A stretch of DNA of 64,000 nt from Tipula vernalis. Lineage: Eukaryota > Arthropoda > Insecta > Diptera > Tipulidae. Position numbers and translations under genes: made by a program. Below the pieces are notes generated by a model. It was given only the letters and a program-made list of their open reading frames with translations. It made no database searches and was not told the DNA's origin. Position 1 is the first letter of the stretch. Each line of letters begins with the position of its first letter. Positions 1-10,700 of the stretch are shown one piece after another. The stretch spans positions 100,789,930 through 100,853,929 of the forward strand of contig OY282560.1 in NCBI GenBank assembly GCA_958295665.1, written 5' to 3'.

Positions 1-435
1 ATCCTATTCGCCAAACTAAATGAAATGTTTTCAATGAAATAAATAGATTTTGTTTTATATACCTGTGGTTTTATTTTTTTATTAACCCGAACCCAATTAT
101 TTTCTTGCTTTGAACCTGAACCCGCGGGTTCGACACCCTGGTTCGTAGAGGTAGTTTCCAATTAGTAACTTATAGGTTTCAGCTATTGTGGCGTCATAGA
201 ATTATGTGGGTACAAGTTTTGAAATGCGATTACTATTGTTAAAAATGTGCACATGGAGTATGTATTTAGATCAGAATTAAGGATGATTCGCGTATTTAAC
301 ACAAAATTCCTTTTGTTGTTTCTAACGGTTTATTATTTATTTCGATTTGCGAAGACAACTATTTTATCCCCATATCGTCCAAAGCGATCTTAGTACATAG
401 AATTAATAAGATATGATGAATACGGATTAAAACAT
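1..435. other. AT-rich flank, no gene seen
   Basis: I see no coding region, RNA gene or clear repeat boundary here. A GGTTCGA motif near base 128 resembles a tRNA B box, but no A box or cloverleaf accompanies it. The right side runs into the decayed 5' end of the jockey LINE. Confidence 0.5.
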
Positions 436-447
436 TAAAGTTAGGGA

Positions 448-1880
448 GGTACCGAGCCCCAACGACCCAAGAACTGGAAATATTTCTCCAAACAAACAAC
501 ATAGATATTGCACTTATTTCAGAAACGCACTTCTCCAACAAAAGCTTTTTCAGAATAAAGGGATTTAATTCCTACTGGACAACCCATCCTAGTGAAAGAG
601 CCAGAGGTGGTTCAGCTGTACTTTAAAAAAAATATCAAACATAATCAACAAGAGGATATTCGAGAAAGCTACATGCAAGCAACTGTTATCTCAATCCAAT
701 ATAATGGCGCAGATCTTAATATTGCGGCAGCATACTGTCCTCCACGGCATACACCAACGAAGTTACAATTTAATAACGTCTTTAATAAGCTCGGTCCAAG
801 ATTTATTATTGGAGGGGACTATAATATAAAACATACAGCTTGGGGTTCCAGGCTAATTTCTCCTGGGAAAGGAAATGCTTTGTTCAATACCATTCATGAA
901 AACAAATGTGAATATCTGTCTCCAAGGGAGCCAACGTATTGGACAACGGATGCAGGAAAATACCAGATCTGCTTGATTTCTTCATCATAAAACGTATTTC
1001 ATCCATAATTAACGACTTAACATCTGATCACATTCCTGTACTGTTGTCAGTAAGCGCTATAGTCATCAAGAAAAATAAAAAGCAAAACCTTACTAATAGA
1101 TTCGCGGATTCGGATCTCTTCAGAGAAAAACTGGAAGAGCTAGTTGAATTAAAAGTTAGTATTAAAAGTAATGAAGAATTGGAACAACAAACAAACAATT
1201 TCATTGAATACACTCGTATGGCCGCCAGTCTAGCTACTCCAGAATTAAAGGACAAAGCGGAGATTGAAGTCAAATACCCGGCTGAAATGAGGGAACAAAT
1301 CAAGGAAAGGAGAAAGGCAAGGAGAATATGGCATCTCACCAGAAATCCCGCTGACAAAACCACTTTCAATCGAATAAGTAACAAAGTCAATAGGCTAATC
1401 AACAGCTTCAAACAGGATTGCTTCGACAACTACTTAAGCGGGCTAGGTCCAGAAATGGATAAGGACTACTCGTTATGGAAAGTAACCAGAAAATTTAAAC
1501 GACCTATAGTTCGAGTACCACCTATAAGAAATGCTCAAGGCAATTGGGTTCGACATGACAAAGAAAAAGCGGAACTCTTTGCTCAACACCTAGCAACAGT
1601 GTTTCAACCCCATGACATTCAATCCAACATTGACGTAACACCTGTCTGTCATTCAAATCAGGATTGTAAAAGGGTCACGCCAATGGAAATTGCTGAAGAA
1701 ATCGACAAAAGTCTTAGCCAAAAAAAGGCACCAGGAATTGATGAAATATCACCGGGTCTATTCAAGGAACTTCCACGCAAAGCAATCATCATGATCACAT
1801 ACTTATTTAATGCCTGTATGAGATTGAAGTATGTATCCAAATGCTTCAACACGGCCCAAATAATTATGTTGAAGAAACCA
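448..1880 (+). pseudogene. Jockey pol, endonuclease and RT N-terminal part (broken)
   Basis: Three overlapping frames cover 448-625, 603-990 and 939-1880. The first holds the ISETHF endonuclease motif. The second holds the GGDYNIKHTAWGSR catalytic block typical of jockey. The third holds the SDHIPV motif that closes the endonuclease, followed by the linker and the start of the RT fingers (KKAPGIDEI). Near 602 the endonuclease frame runs into a stop and continues in the next frame; a second shift lies near 950. The protein stops making sense at base 1880, where the inserted inverted-repeat element begins. The enzyme would have nicked target DNA and primed reverse transcription; this copy cannot. 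Confidence 0.88.
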
Positions 1881-2049
1881 AGGGTGAGATGTTGTAACCA
1901 TCACGTTTTTCGCTTCGATGCATTTTCGATAGAATAACGGTATTTTAGAACTAAATTGTTTTAAAATTTTTTATTTTTATCAAGGCAGTACAGTTATTCT
2001 ATCGAAAATGCATCGAAGCGAAAAACGTGATGGTTACAACATCTCACCC
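1881..2049. mobile_element. Short inverted-repeat element (MITE family A), copy 1
   Basis: A 169-bp palindromic element bounded by GGGTGAGATGTTG and its complement, with inverted repeats of roughly 57-60 bp. It sits inside the jockey RT: the protein reads up to KKP before it and resumes with GKPDEE after it. The flanking dinucleotide CA appears on both sides (1879-1880 and 2050-2051), consistent with a 2-bp target duplication. It has no coding capacity. A second copy lies at 4455-4622 with the same arms and a similar centre. The superfamily cannot be named from the termini alone. Confidence 0.85.
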
Positions 2050-2051
2050 CA

Positions 2052-3213
2052 GGTAAACCAGATGAAGAAGTAACATCATACAGACCTATTTCACTGCTTC
2101 CGACCTTATCAAAGTTGTTTGAAAAACTACTACTAAAACGTCTAAAGCCAATGGTAAACGTTCCTGATTTTCAAATTGGATTCAGGAATAACCACTCCAC
2201 AATAGATCAAGTCCATCGAATAACTACGGTAATAGAGCAAGCGTTAGAAGAAAAGAAATATTGCCCCGCCGTATTTCTGGATGTATCTCAGGCCTTTGAT
2301 AGGGTTTGGCACGAGGGATTGACATTCAAGATGAGCAAAATGCTACCACAAAACTATTGCCAGCTGCTTGAATCATACCTCTATGATCGCCAATTCAGAG
2401 TCATCCATGAAGAAACATGTTCTGACTTTTATCCAACGCTAGCGGGAGTTCCGCAGGGAAGCCTATTGGGACCCCTCCTCTACCTTATCTACACTGCGGA
2501 CATACCTACAACGAATAAAACATTCATCGGCACGTTCGCTGACGACACTGTAATTATGTCAGTAGACGAATCACAACCAAGGGCAGTGGAAAATCTTCAA
2601 CAATGAACAACGTTACTAAATGGACAATTGACTGGAAAATAGTGCTTAATGAGCTCAAATCAACCCATGTGACATTTACGCTCCGACACAAAAATAACAG
2701 TCTACACATATACCTCAATGGGGTGCAAGTGCCGCAGGCTGAATCGGCAAAATACCTTGGTCTGCATTTAGATTCAAGGCTCAACTGGAAACATCATGTG
2801 AGACAAAAAGCTGAACAGATACGATTAAAACAACGTAAAATGTACTGGTTAATTGGACATCATTCCAAAATGAACCTGTATTGCAAAAGACTAGTCTACA
2901 GACTATCTTCAAACCAATATGGATGTATGGTGCGCAGCTATGGGGTTGTACTCATAAATTCAATAGAGACATTATACAACGTAGCCAAAATAAATTTCTT
3001 TGAATGATCACCAACGCTTACCGATTTGTGACTAACAGGGAAATACACAATGATCTAAAAATACAATTGATAGACGACGTCATCTGTGAATGTGCCATTA
3101 AACATGAGAAGAGACTTCTTAATCACACCAACGTTGAGGCCGTACAACTACTGGATAGTACAAACGAAGTAAGGCGGCTCAAACGAATCAAACCACATGA
3201 GCAAACCGAATGA
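2052..3213 (+). pseudogene. Jockey pol, RT domain (broken)
   Basis: This is the continuation of the jockey RT after the inserted element. It contains SYRPISLLP, the LDVSQAFDRVWH motif, VPQGSLLGPLLY and the catalytic FADD, then the thumb region (KYLGLHLDSRLNW) and the C-terminal tail (RTIHNDL-like, reading REIHNDLKIQ). Frame breaks occur near 2606 and near 3004, so the open pieces are 2052-2606, 2603-3007 and 3004-3213. The 3' UTR follows to the poly(A) at 3351-3370. The residues that coordinate metal are still present, so decay is moderate. Confidence 0.9.
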
Positions 3214-3596
3214 ATATTATATCTTAAGGGAACTCGATACTGGTCCAGCAGACCCACACAAGTTTATGCTTATCTCATAAGTACTAATGTCAACCTCACT
3301 AATGAATTAATAATGTTTAAGATTGTAGTAGACATATCAATAAAGGTGTTAAAAAAAAAAAAAAAAAAAACTTACTGGTTTGTATGAATTTCCAAAATAA
3401 CGAACAAAAATTTTTGTTCATTGTGTTGGAAATTCGTATAAAACCTTAACACTGTAAGTAAAGTTTTTTCATTGTGAATGGTCGGTTAATTTCCTATCGT
3501 TTTGCAAAAATTAATTTTTGGAATGTTGTCATGCTGGAGAGGGGAAAGACAAAACCTACTGCAGTACACCTACAGACATATATGTATGTCATTATT

Positions 3597-3846
3597 AGCT
3601 GTATTTTGTTGAAAAAAAATTAATTCGAATTATTTTGGAGTTATTTTTTTCTCAACAGAACTAGCCGCGAAAATTTTTTTCGATTTAATTTTTATATTAT
3701 ATTTAGGTATTTCTTCTGTTTTTCATTCAAGCAGTTACGTATTTTATTTGTTCGAGCTAGAATTAAATAACTCAAATTTTTTGTTCGAATTATTTAATTC
3801 CTGTCACGTGCAATTGTTGTTGTAAATTTCTCAACAAAATATAGCT
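3597..3846. mobile_element. Inverted-repeat element family B, copy 1
   Basis: A 250-bp stretch bounded by AGCTGTATTTTGTTGA and TCAACAAAATATAGCT, which are inverted copies with one mismatch. It is non-coding. A 251-bp relative at 47996-48246 shares the left end, an ATTCGAATTATTTTGG block and a CAATTGTTGTTG block near the right end. I infer a small non-autonomous DNA transposon family; no clear target duplication was found. Confidence 0.55.
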
Positions 3847-3923
3847 ATTGTCGTACTACCCCAGAAGAAAGATTAACCATTTGGTACTTCTTGTTGTATT
3901 CTGTGGTACTACAACAACATTTT

Positions 3924-4454
3924 AAGGTTCTCTCTTACCGAGCGTCGGCGGCGGACGTCAAATTTCAATCGACGTATACTGCCGTGCTGAGAAAATGTCC
4001 CATTTGCCTTTTTGTAGTTTTGAGTAATTTCAATTTTACTATTTTTGTTTGCCAAGTCTTAATATGAAACTTTACTATTAAATAACGTGACTTCATGGCA
4101 TTTAATGAAGGATATTTGGCTTTTTAAAAAAACAGAAATATAGGAAGCTATGTATTTGTTTGCAGAATCCAAATATGACCATAACGTATTTTTCGACTTT
4201 TGGCGTTTGTGACATTATCCCTACGACGGCAGTATGTTTGCTGATGTATTGATGAACCCACATAATTTTAAAACAGACATTTTCTTTTTTTTTTTGGAAA
4301 TTTTTGTATTATAATTAGGTTATTTTTGCATATTTCTGTAAAAGAATGCTTATACTTTTACCCAAACTATGGTTTGTAATCAATGCAAAAGCAACAGACG
4401 TAAATTTAAATTTGACGCTGACGCCTGCCGCCGTCGCTCGGTGTGATAGAACCT
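3924..4454. mobile_element. Non-autonomous inverted-repeat transposon, about 531 bp
   Basis: The left end starts AGGTTCTCTCTTACCGAGCG and the right end is the imperfect complement (CGCTCGGTGTGATAGAACCT). About 30 of the first 35 bases pair, and both arms are GC-rich islands in AT-rich DNA. The interior is non-coding. The next element begins at the very last base of the right arm. Flanks ACATTTTA and, beyond the neighbouring element, GCATTTTT could be a diverged 8-bp target duplication, but that is weak. Confidence 0.6.
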
Positions 4455-4622
4455 GGGGTGAGATGTTGTAACCATCACGTTTTTCGCTTCGATGCATTTT
4501 CGATAGAATAACGGTATTTTAGAACTAAATTGTTTTAAAAATTTTTATTTTTAACAAACAGTACAGTTATTCTATCGAAAATGCATCGAAGCGAAAAACG
4601 TGATGGTTACAACATCTCACCC
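4455..4622. mobile_element. Short inverted-repeat element (MITE family A), copy 2
   Basis: A 168-bp copy of the element at 1881-2049, with the same long arms beginning GGGGTGAGATG and a nearly identical AT-rich centre. CT flanks it on both sides (4453-4454 and 4623-4624), again a 2-bp duplication. It ends 78 bp before the Pallidin start codon at 4701, so it lies in the promoter or 5' UTR of that gene. Confidence 0.85.
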
Positions 4623-4700
4623 CTGCATTTTTTTACATTTATCGCAAGTGTACAAAGTTGTGATGACATTTCATAAACGTCAAAATATTTAATTGCCAAA

Positions 4701-7700
4701 ATGTCAACAAATAATGAGTAAATAGATATTTTTGAATATTTTCATTATATTAGAATTTATAATATTCTCAGTAAAATTACAGATTGCCGCTACACTTAAA
4801 TGATAATGATCTGGATGTAAAATATCCAAATTATCGTACAACAAAAATCGCTTCAAATGGTTTCCTAAATTTATATGAATCAGACTTTAAGAAAGTTCAA
4901 ACGGACTTAGATTTTTTAATGTAAGAAGTATAATTTACGAATAATATTATGTTCTAGAGGATTTCTAAATACCTTGTTATAAATTTCAGATCAAAACAGA
5001 AAACAATAGAGAATGATTTAGTGCGAGAAAAAACTAATTATACAAATGAAAATTTAGGGAAAATGCTGGAGATGATGGAAACCATAAGGGTGTATAAGGA
5101 CAAATTAGTTAACATCAAGAAGCAAATGACGGCGATACATCAAAAAACGAAGAATTTAAAGGTAAAATGTTTGTTTTTTACTTTCAAAGTTTGCTAACCG
5201 AATAGGAATTGCCTTACAAAAATTACAAATATTTGTTTTTTAAATGGTTAACCCAGGCCTTATTACAAAGGCGTTTTTACGATTTTCTTTCAATCGTTTA
5301 AGTTTAATGTTGTAATTTGTTACAGAGTATTACAGCTTATGGAGAGCTATTTGGATGAATTTTTGAGACGCGATTTGCGATAAATAGTAATCAAAATTTT
5401 CAAAGTCCTATTGTTGTTCACTTCAAGTTTATTTTAATAATCCGAAGGTGTCTTTGTCATGATTTTTTGGTGAACCCAGGTTCTTTGGACATGGCTTTCG
5501 CCTGTTTCCCTTCCATAGTATATTTTGTTAGCTTTGATCATTTTTTTGATTCCCATATTTAACGACACTCTTAGTATTTACAGTTTCACATAAGTGATTT
5601 TTTGGTTCCACGCTTAGGGGCCCCACCACTACCCCTACTCATTAAAATAGGAACTGACTAGATCAGGACAAAAGACAAAAGAGTATACATTTTTTTTATC
5701 CCATCACGCTTCCATATGGTACAGTGACGGGTCTAAAACAAATGGGGATATTGGTGCGGACATAACTGTTGAGCCTGGTGACGGACTACGTACACTGAGA
5801 AAAACCCCATGTTCTTCTCAGCAGAGACTTTGCCATCGCGTTATGTGTGCTTCAATGCCTCATAAATAAATATAGAAAAACCGAGTTGTATATACATAGA
5901 TATATAAATAATCTCCAGAGGTAATAGCGTTCATCAAACATATGAACCTTCATTTCACGTGACTGTTTACTCAGCAGAATGAGGATAGATATAAGTTCTT
6001 TAAGAAGGTTTGTTTTGATTAATCTTTCAGGATTTTATCATCGCAGACTTTTACTGAATAAAAACGCTTCTTAGATTTCTCGTTGAGCTACTATATTTTA
6101 TTACTGTTACTTGAGGGAATGAAGTGTTCATCTGTTGGATTTATTTAATTATTTCACCTTAACAGTGTATCAGCAGGTAGGGCGTTGGTTTCTTTGTTTA
6201 AATTTTTTGCAATCTGTTCCGGGGCTCGAGAGGTATGTTTTATATTATATATGACAAAGGACACCGATGATAATCCCAAGAAAAAAAAATCTTTTATATG
6301 CTGGCTCTATCGACTTTGGAACTCGATGCCTCGAAATGTAAACGGCTTTAACCAGTTTGCTGATTGTTCGGTAAACTAAAAGTTTCAGACGGTAAAAAAT
6401 CTTTAAATTTTTTTTGTGAAAGATAATTAAAGATTAAATATAAATTAAGATTTTGTTTTAATGGAAACGATGATGTAATGATCTGAACTGCATACAGCTT
6501 CAGCAAGTGCCTCTTCGCGGAAGCCGCAATAGACTACTCCGTTAAACGAGTGGGCTAAAGTATAAGCTCTGTGGTCCTCTTATAACCTCGTAAAACCTTA
6601 TTGTTACGAAACCTCAACATGAACCTGAGATATTTTTGAATTCACAACAATGACCTCAAACATAATATAAGGAAAACGAATTTACATTTGGAACATGGAG
6701 CATAGTTAGCCTAAATCGCGCGGAGAGCCTCCACCAACTCTTCAAACAAAAATCTAACTAGAAGCTCGACCTCATAGCGCTAAATCGGCCATCGAAATCC
6801 ATCCTGACCCGATCTGAAAATCTTTGGTTAAATCTATCCCGAAAAACAAGACAATTTCACAACAACTACATGACTGCGAAGAAAATTTTCAATCGGATAT
6901 GACAAAAAAGAAACGAGAATTAGACATGGATTCTAAAATCGTCCTCGAATTATTGCTGCCCCTTCTAAATAGACAGGCACCACCTTCCGAGTAACAAATT
7001 CTTTTGTGATTATCGTACATGAAAATTACAAGTGAAGATGGTATCTGAAACTAAATGATTAAATAAGGCGTCTTTCATCTGTTCTACAACTTGTTTGAGC
7101 TCGTATGGACAATTGGTTACACGGAAGACATCCCAGAAGCGTGGAAGACTAGGACTGCAAAGCTCTAGCCAATTTAGCCGTGGCAAAGATATCCACATAT
7201 AGCAACAGAATAGGCAGTGATTACCAATGTGGTGTTTGTCCCAACAGATCAACGACCGATCAAACTCTGAGGACAGTGCTAGAGACTTTTAGCAAATACG
7301 ATGCGTTATGGAATGTATTGTCGTATCACGTCATACCGTCAAAATTGCTATCTATGAGCAATCTTCTAAAGAATAGCTCAATATGAAATATGCTCGTCAT
7401 AGAAGACACTATTTCGAGATAACTGGCAAAGTTTTGAGCTCTGCAGTGCGCCAAAGAGAGCAAAAAGCTCAAACGCTCTTCAACCTATCATTAGAATTTG
7501 CCATGCGTCAACTCTAGTTGGAACTAACAGCCCAACAAATTGGCCTGCAGACCAATGAAGCGTAGACAAAATATGTTTTCTATGCTAGAACCGAGAAGGG
7601 CAACATATGGATATTTCATCTCAGGAGAACTAGAATCACAGTATGAGAAGGGACACAGAACAAAGCTCCGTTTCTGTGGAAAGTTTCAACGAGGATCGCA

Positions 7701-10700
7701 GCAGGCTACCGTTCATTTTACTCCAACATCAAAATCTTCAGGTGTCTTCATGCATCGCGCAAAATAAATTTAGATAAAGCTCTGATAAGACCAATCAAAC
7801 TCCTTTGATTGTGGGTCTTGGCCACCAATTACACAAAACATTCAACCCACAACTGAGCTTAAGATTATTCGAATAACTCTCGTTGACATTATACATTTGG
7901 CCACTTACAAAATAAGAATGAATCACGAGATCAGAAATGATCTTGATAAAGTTAACATCATCGGATTTATAAAATCATCAAGGGCACTAGGATTCAAACG
8001 GCCAAGTTCCTTCCTAATTCGCCATATCCAGAACTTCATCTAAAATTCATTTTAGAATGTCATTTCCGTCTGGTCAAGGCAAGTTTCTTCCTAATCGGCT
8101 TGAATTTGACTTGAAAATGCTATATAAATGGATAAATTTCTATGAGAGATATTCAAATTTTCTACATTCAGATCTAAGCCACAATCGAAAATAAGAGACA
8201 GGCCAATCCCCAATTAGTCTCTTAAACCGAGGTTTTCTGTAACATATTATTCCTATGACGTTTTAGAGTTAAAACAGAGGGAAAATTTTGTGGAACTGTC
8301 TTTTAGACCTTATTCGATTAATATGATCAAGCGAAGTAATGTCTGAAGAATGGAAATTGGCTGTGTTGTAACTTATCTTTAAGAGCGGAGAAAGATCGTC
8401 CAAAGTGCGAGAACTATTGTGGTATAGCTCTCTTTTGCACAGCATATAATTTACTGTCTTAGATAATATTCGGATGAATCACTCCGCTTGCGGAAGAAAT
8501 TACTCATGACTACCAAGGAGGGTTTTTTCCAAATCTTCAGAAACTGATAATTTTTGCAATGCGTATGATTCTTTCAAAATATTTCGAAATTTCTCATGAT
8601 AAAGAGAAGGTATTCCAGGATTTTAAAAAAGTTTATGACTCAACTGGGAGAGTCTATGGATTGTGTTAAAATATCTGGAAATACTAAAAAGTTGTGTTAA
8701 AGTTGAGAACAAGCCGACGGTAATTTTTGCAATTAACTTCGGTATTTGATGAGGAGATGGTCTGCCGTATCCTCCTTAATCTCAGATTGGAATACATCTT
8801 TCGTAAAAGTAAAACATCTCCAATGTGGGATTTCTTGGTACTCACGATAATAGTGTATATCAATGAACATTTTGCTACTGGCGTCGTGCTATGTACTTTG
8901 TCTCTTGTTCGTCCACTTTTAAAGTTTAAATTCTTTCAAACGCCGCCGAAAAACGGAAATTGTACAGGGTTTGATCAGGCCCTTATCTTCAATAGATGTG
9001 AGAGTTGTACCCTGACGGATGAGTACGAAAGGCGTTTGTCATGCGAGAGATATTTGGCGCTAAACGTGCCGATGGTGGTACTATTACCGAGTTCTGAGCC
9101 AATTGCGAGATCAGGAGTTTAATGGTAATTCCTGATCTTATACATGAAATTAAAGAACAGTGCACGCTAGCTCAGAACGAATAGTGTTACGATTTCTAAG
9201 GGGACCCTTTGCTAGGCGCAGAGGTCGTTATCGGTGACTATGGCTCCGCAGCATAGAAAACGATTTAGCATCATCTGGTTGTCCGATGGGACCAGATTGG
9301 TGCCATTTTTTTTTATTTTTTAAAGAGGGTGGGTTGGTAAGAGGAACCCCGTACACTTCGACCAGCAAGATCTATTATGCATCCCCGTGTAAGAGTAGAG
9401 AAATCAATCTATGTGAAATGTAGGTCCAGGTCCTTGATAAACGCCACAAGGTCATGCACATCCACAGGGTCGGCGTGAGGCCACTGAACAGAGTAAGCAT
9501 TGAGTGTTTTAATTCTTCTTAGGGCGATCGCCCTGCACTCGAACAGCAAGTGTTCGGATGTTTCTCTTCCCAATTTACAGAACCTGCAGTTCTCTGATGG
9601 GGATTTCCCCATTTTGAATAGATGGTAGTTAAAGGGACCATGTCCTGTCAAGTACCATATGAGGGATTTCAGAGATGATCGATCCATTCTGATTATATCC
9701 TGTAAGTGTGTAATCTTGTAATTTAGGAGCTTCTTTGTCTGTCTCATTCCCCGAGATGACTCCCAGAGTGAAGCAGAACATCTCTGCTCCCAGAAGAGGA
9801 CTCTCCTCGCTACATGGCCTTTGGAATAGGCAACGCTAGGCTCGGGGCCGTAGAAGATGCCACCCGCACCCCCTTTTGCACAGGTGTCTGCGGCCTCATT
9901 TCCTGGTATATTAGAGTGGCCGGGGGACCACAAGAGGGTAACCTTGTTGTCCCTACCCAGCCTTCTAAGGTTGCTGTAGCAGCTCCATGGCAGCTTAGAG
10001 CTGAACACCGGAGCTAATAAAACAGCCTGGCTATCCGAGAATATGTAGATCTCCGTTCTTATATACTTCTTTTTGAGGCACTGAAGCACGCTAGTCTCGA
10101 TGGCCACGGTTTCTGCCTGGAAAACCGTAGGGGTCTTTCCCAACGGTATACAGAGCCTGAAACCGAGCCCCACAACCCCCGCACCCGTGCCCTCGTTTGT
10201 TTTTGACCCATCGGCATACCACACCGATGCGTGCTGTGGTAAGGAGGAAATGATGTTCCCCACCATGTCCCTTTCGGGTATCCGGATCGTGAAGTTCCTT
10301 CGGCAGTCAGTAGTCTTTACCATCATATCTGATAGCTGGGCAATATCGTCTGCCAAGTTTAGTTTATTCAGGGTGCTATTGTGTCCCGAACTAGTCAGTC
10401 TAACCTGACTTGTTATCTTCAGTTTTATGGCTCTCAAACCTGCCACACTTTTGACATGTATGTGGAGTGGTGAGAGTCCCAGCAGTCTTTCAAGGGCGCA
10501 GTAGGGCAGGTCCTAATTGCTCCCGTTGCGCCCAAACATATTAATCTTTGAATTTTGTCCAAAGCTGAACGAGCATTTATTTGCTCTGTCTTTGGCCACC
10601 ATATAAACGCCACATAAGATATCATTGGTCTTATGATGGTTTGGTAAAGCCAGATTATCATTTGTGGGTTTAGGCCCCATGTTTTACCAAACATACGTTG

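Larger units (their letters stand above)
436..3370 (+). mobile_element. Jockey-clade LINE, 5'-truncated, poly(A)-tailed
   Basis: This is a non-LTR retrotransposon of the jockey clade. The order is an APE-type endonuclease, a reverse transcriptase (RT), a short 3' UTR and a run of about 20 A at 3351-3370. It begins inside the endonuclease domain, so ORF1 (gag) and the 5' UTR are absent, as expected after incomplete target-primed reverse transcription. Several frameshifts and a 169-bp insertion at 1881-2049 break the pol frame, so it is not autonomous. I assign the clade from the endonuclease motif around the GDYN residues and from the RT motifs; the exact 5' boundary is uncertain. Confidence 0.9.

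Noticed and set aside
120..140. tRNA-like B box (GGTTCGACACC)
   Set aside because: No A box, no acceptor or anticodon stems upstream, and the T stem does not pair over five bases.
8727..9122. 131-codon frame with Cys residues as a possible zinc-binding protein
   Set aside because: Its first part overlaps an RT remnant in another frame and the rest has no recognised pattern.
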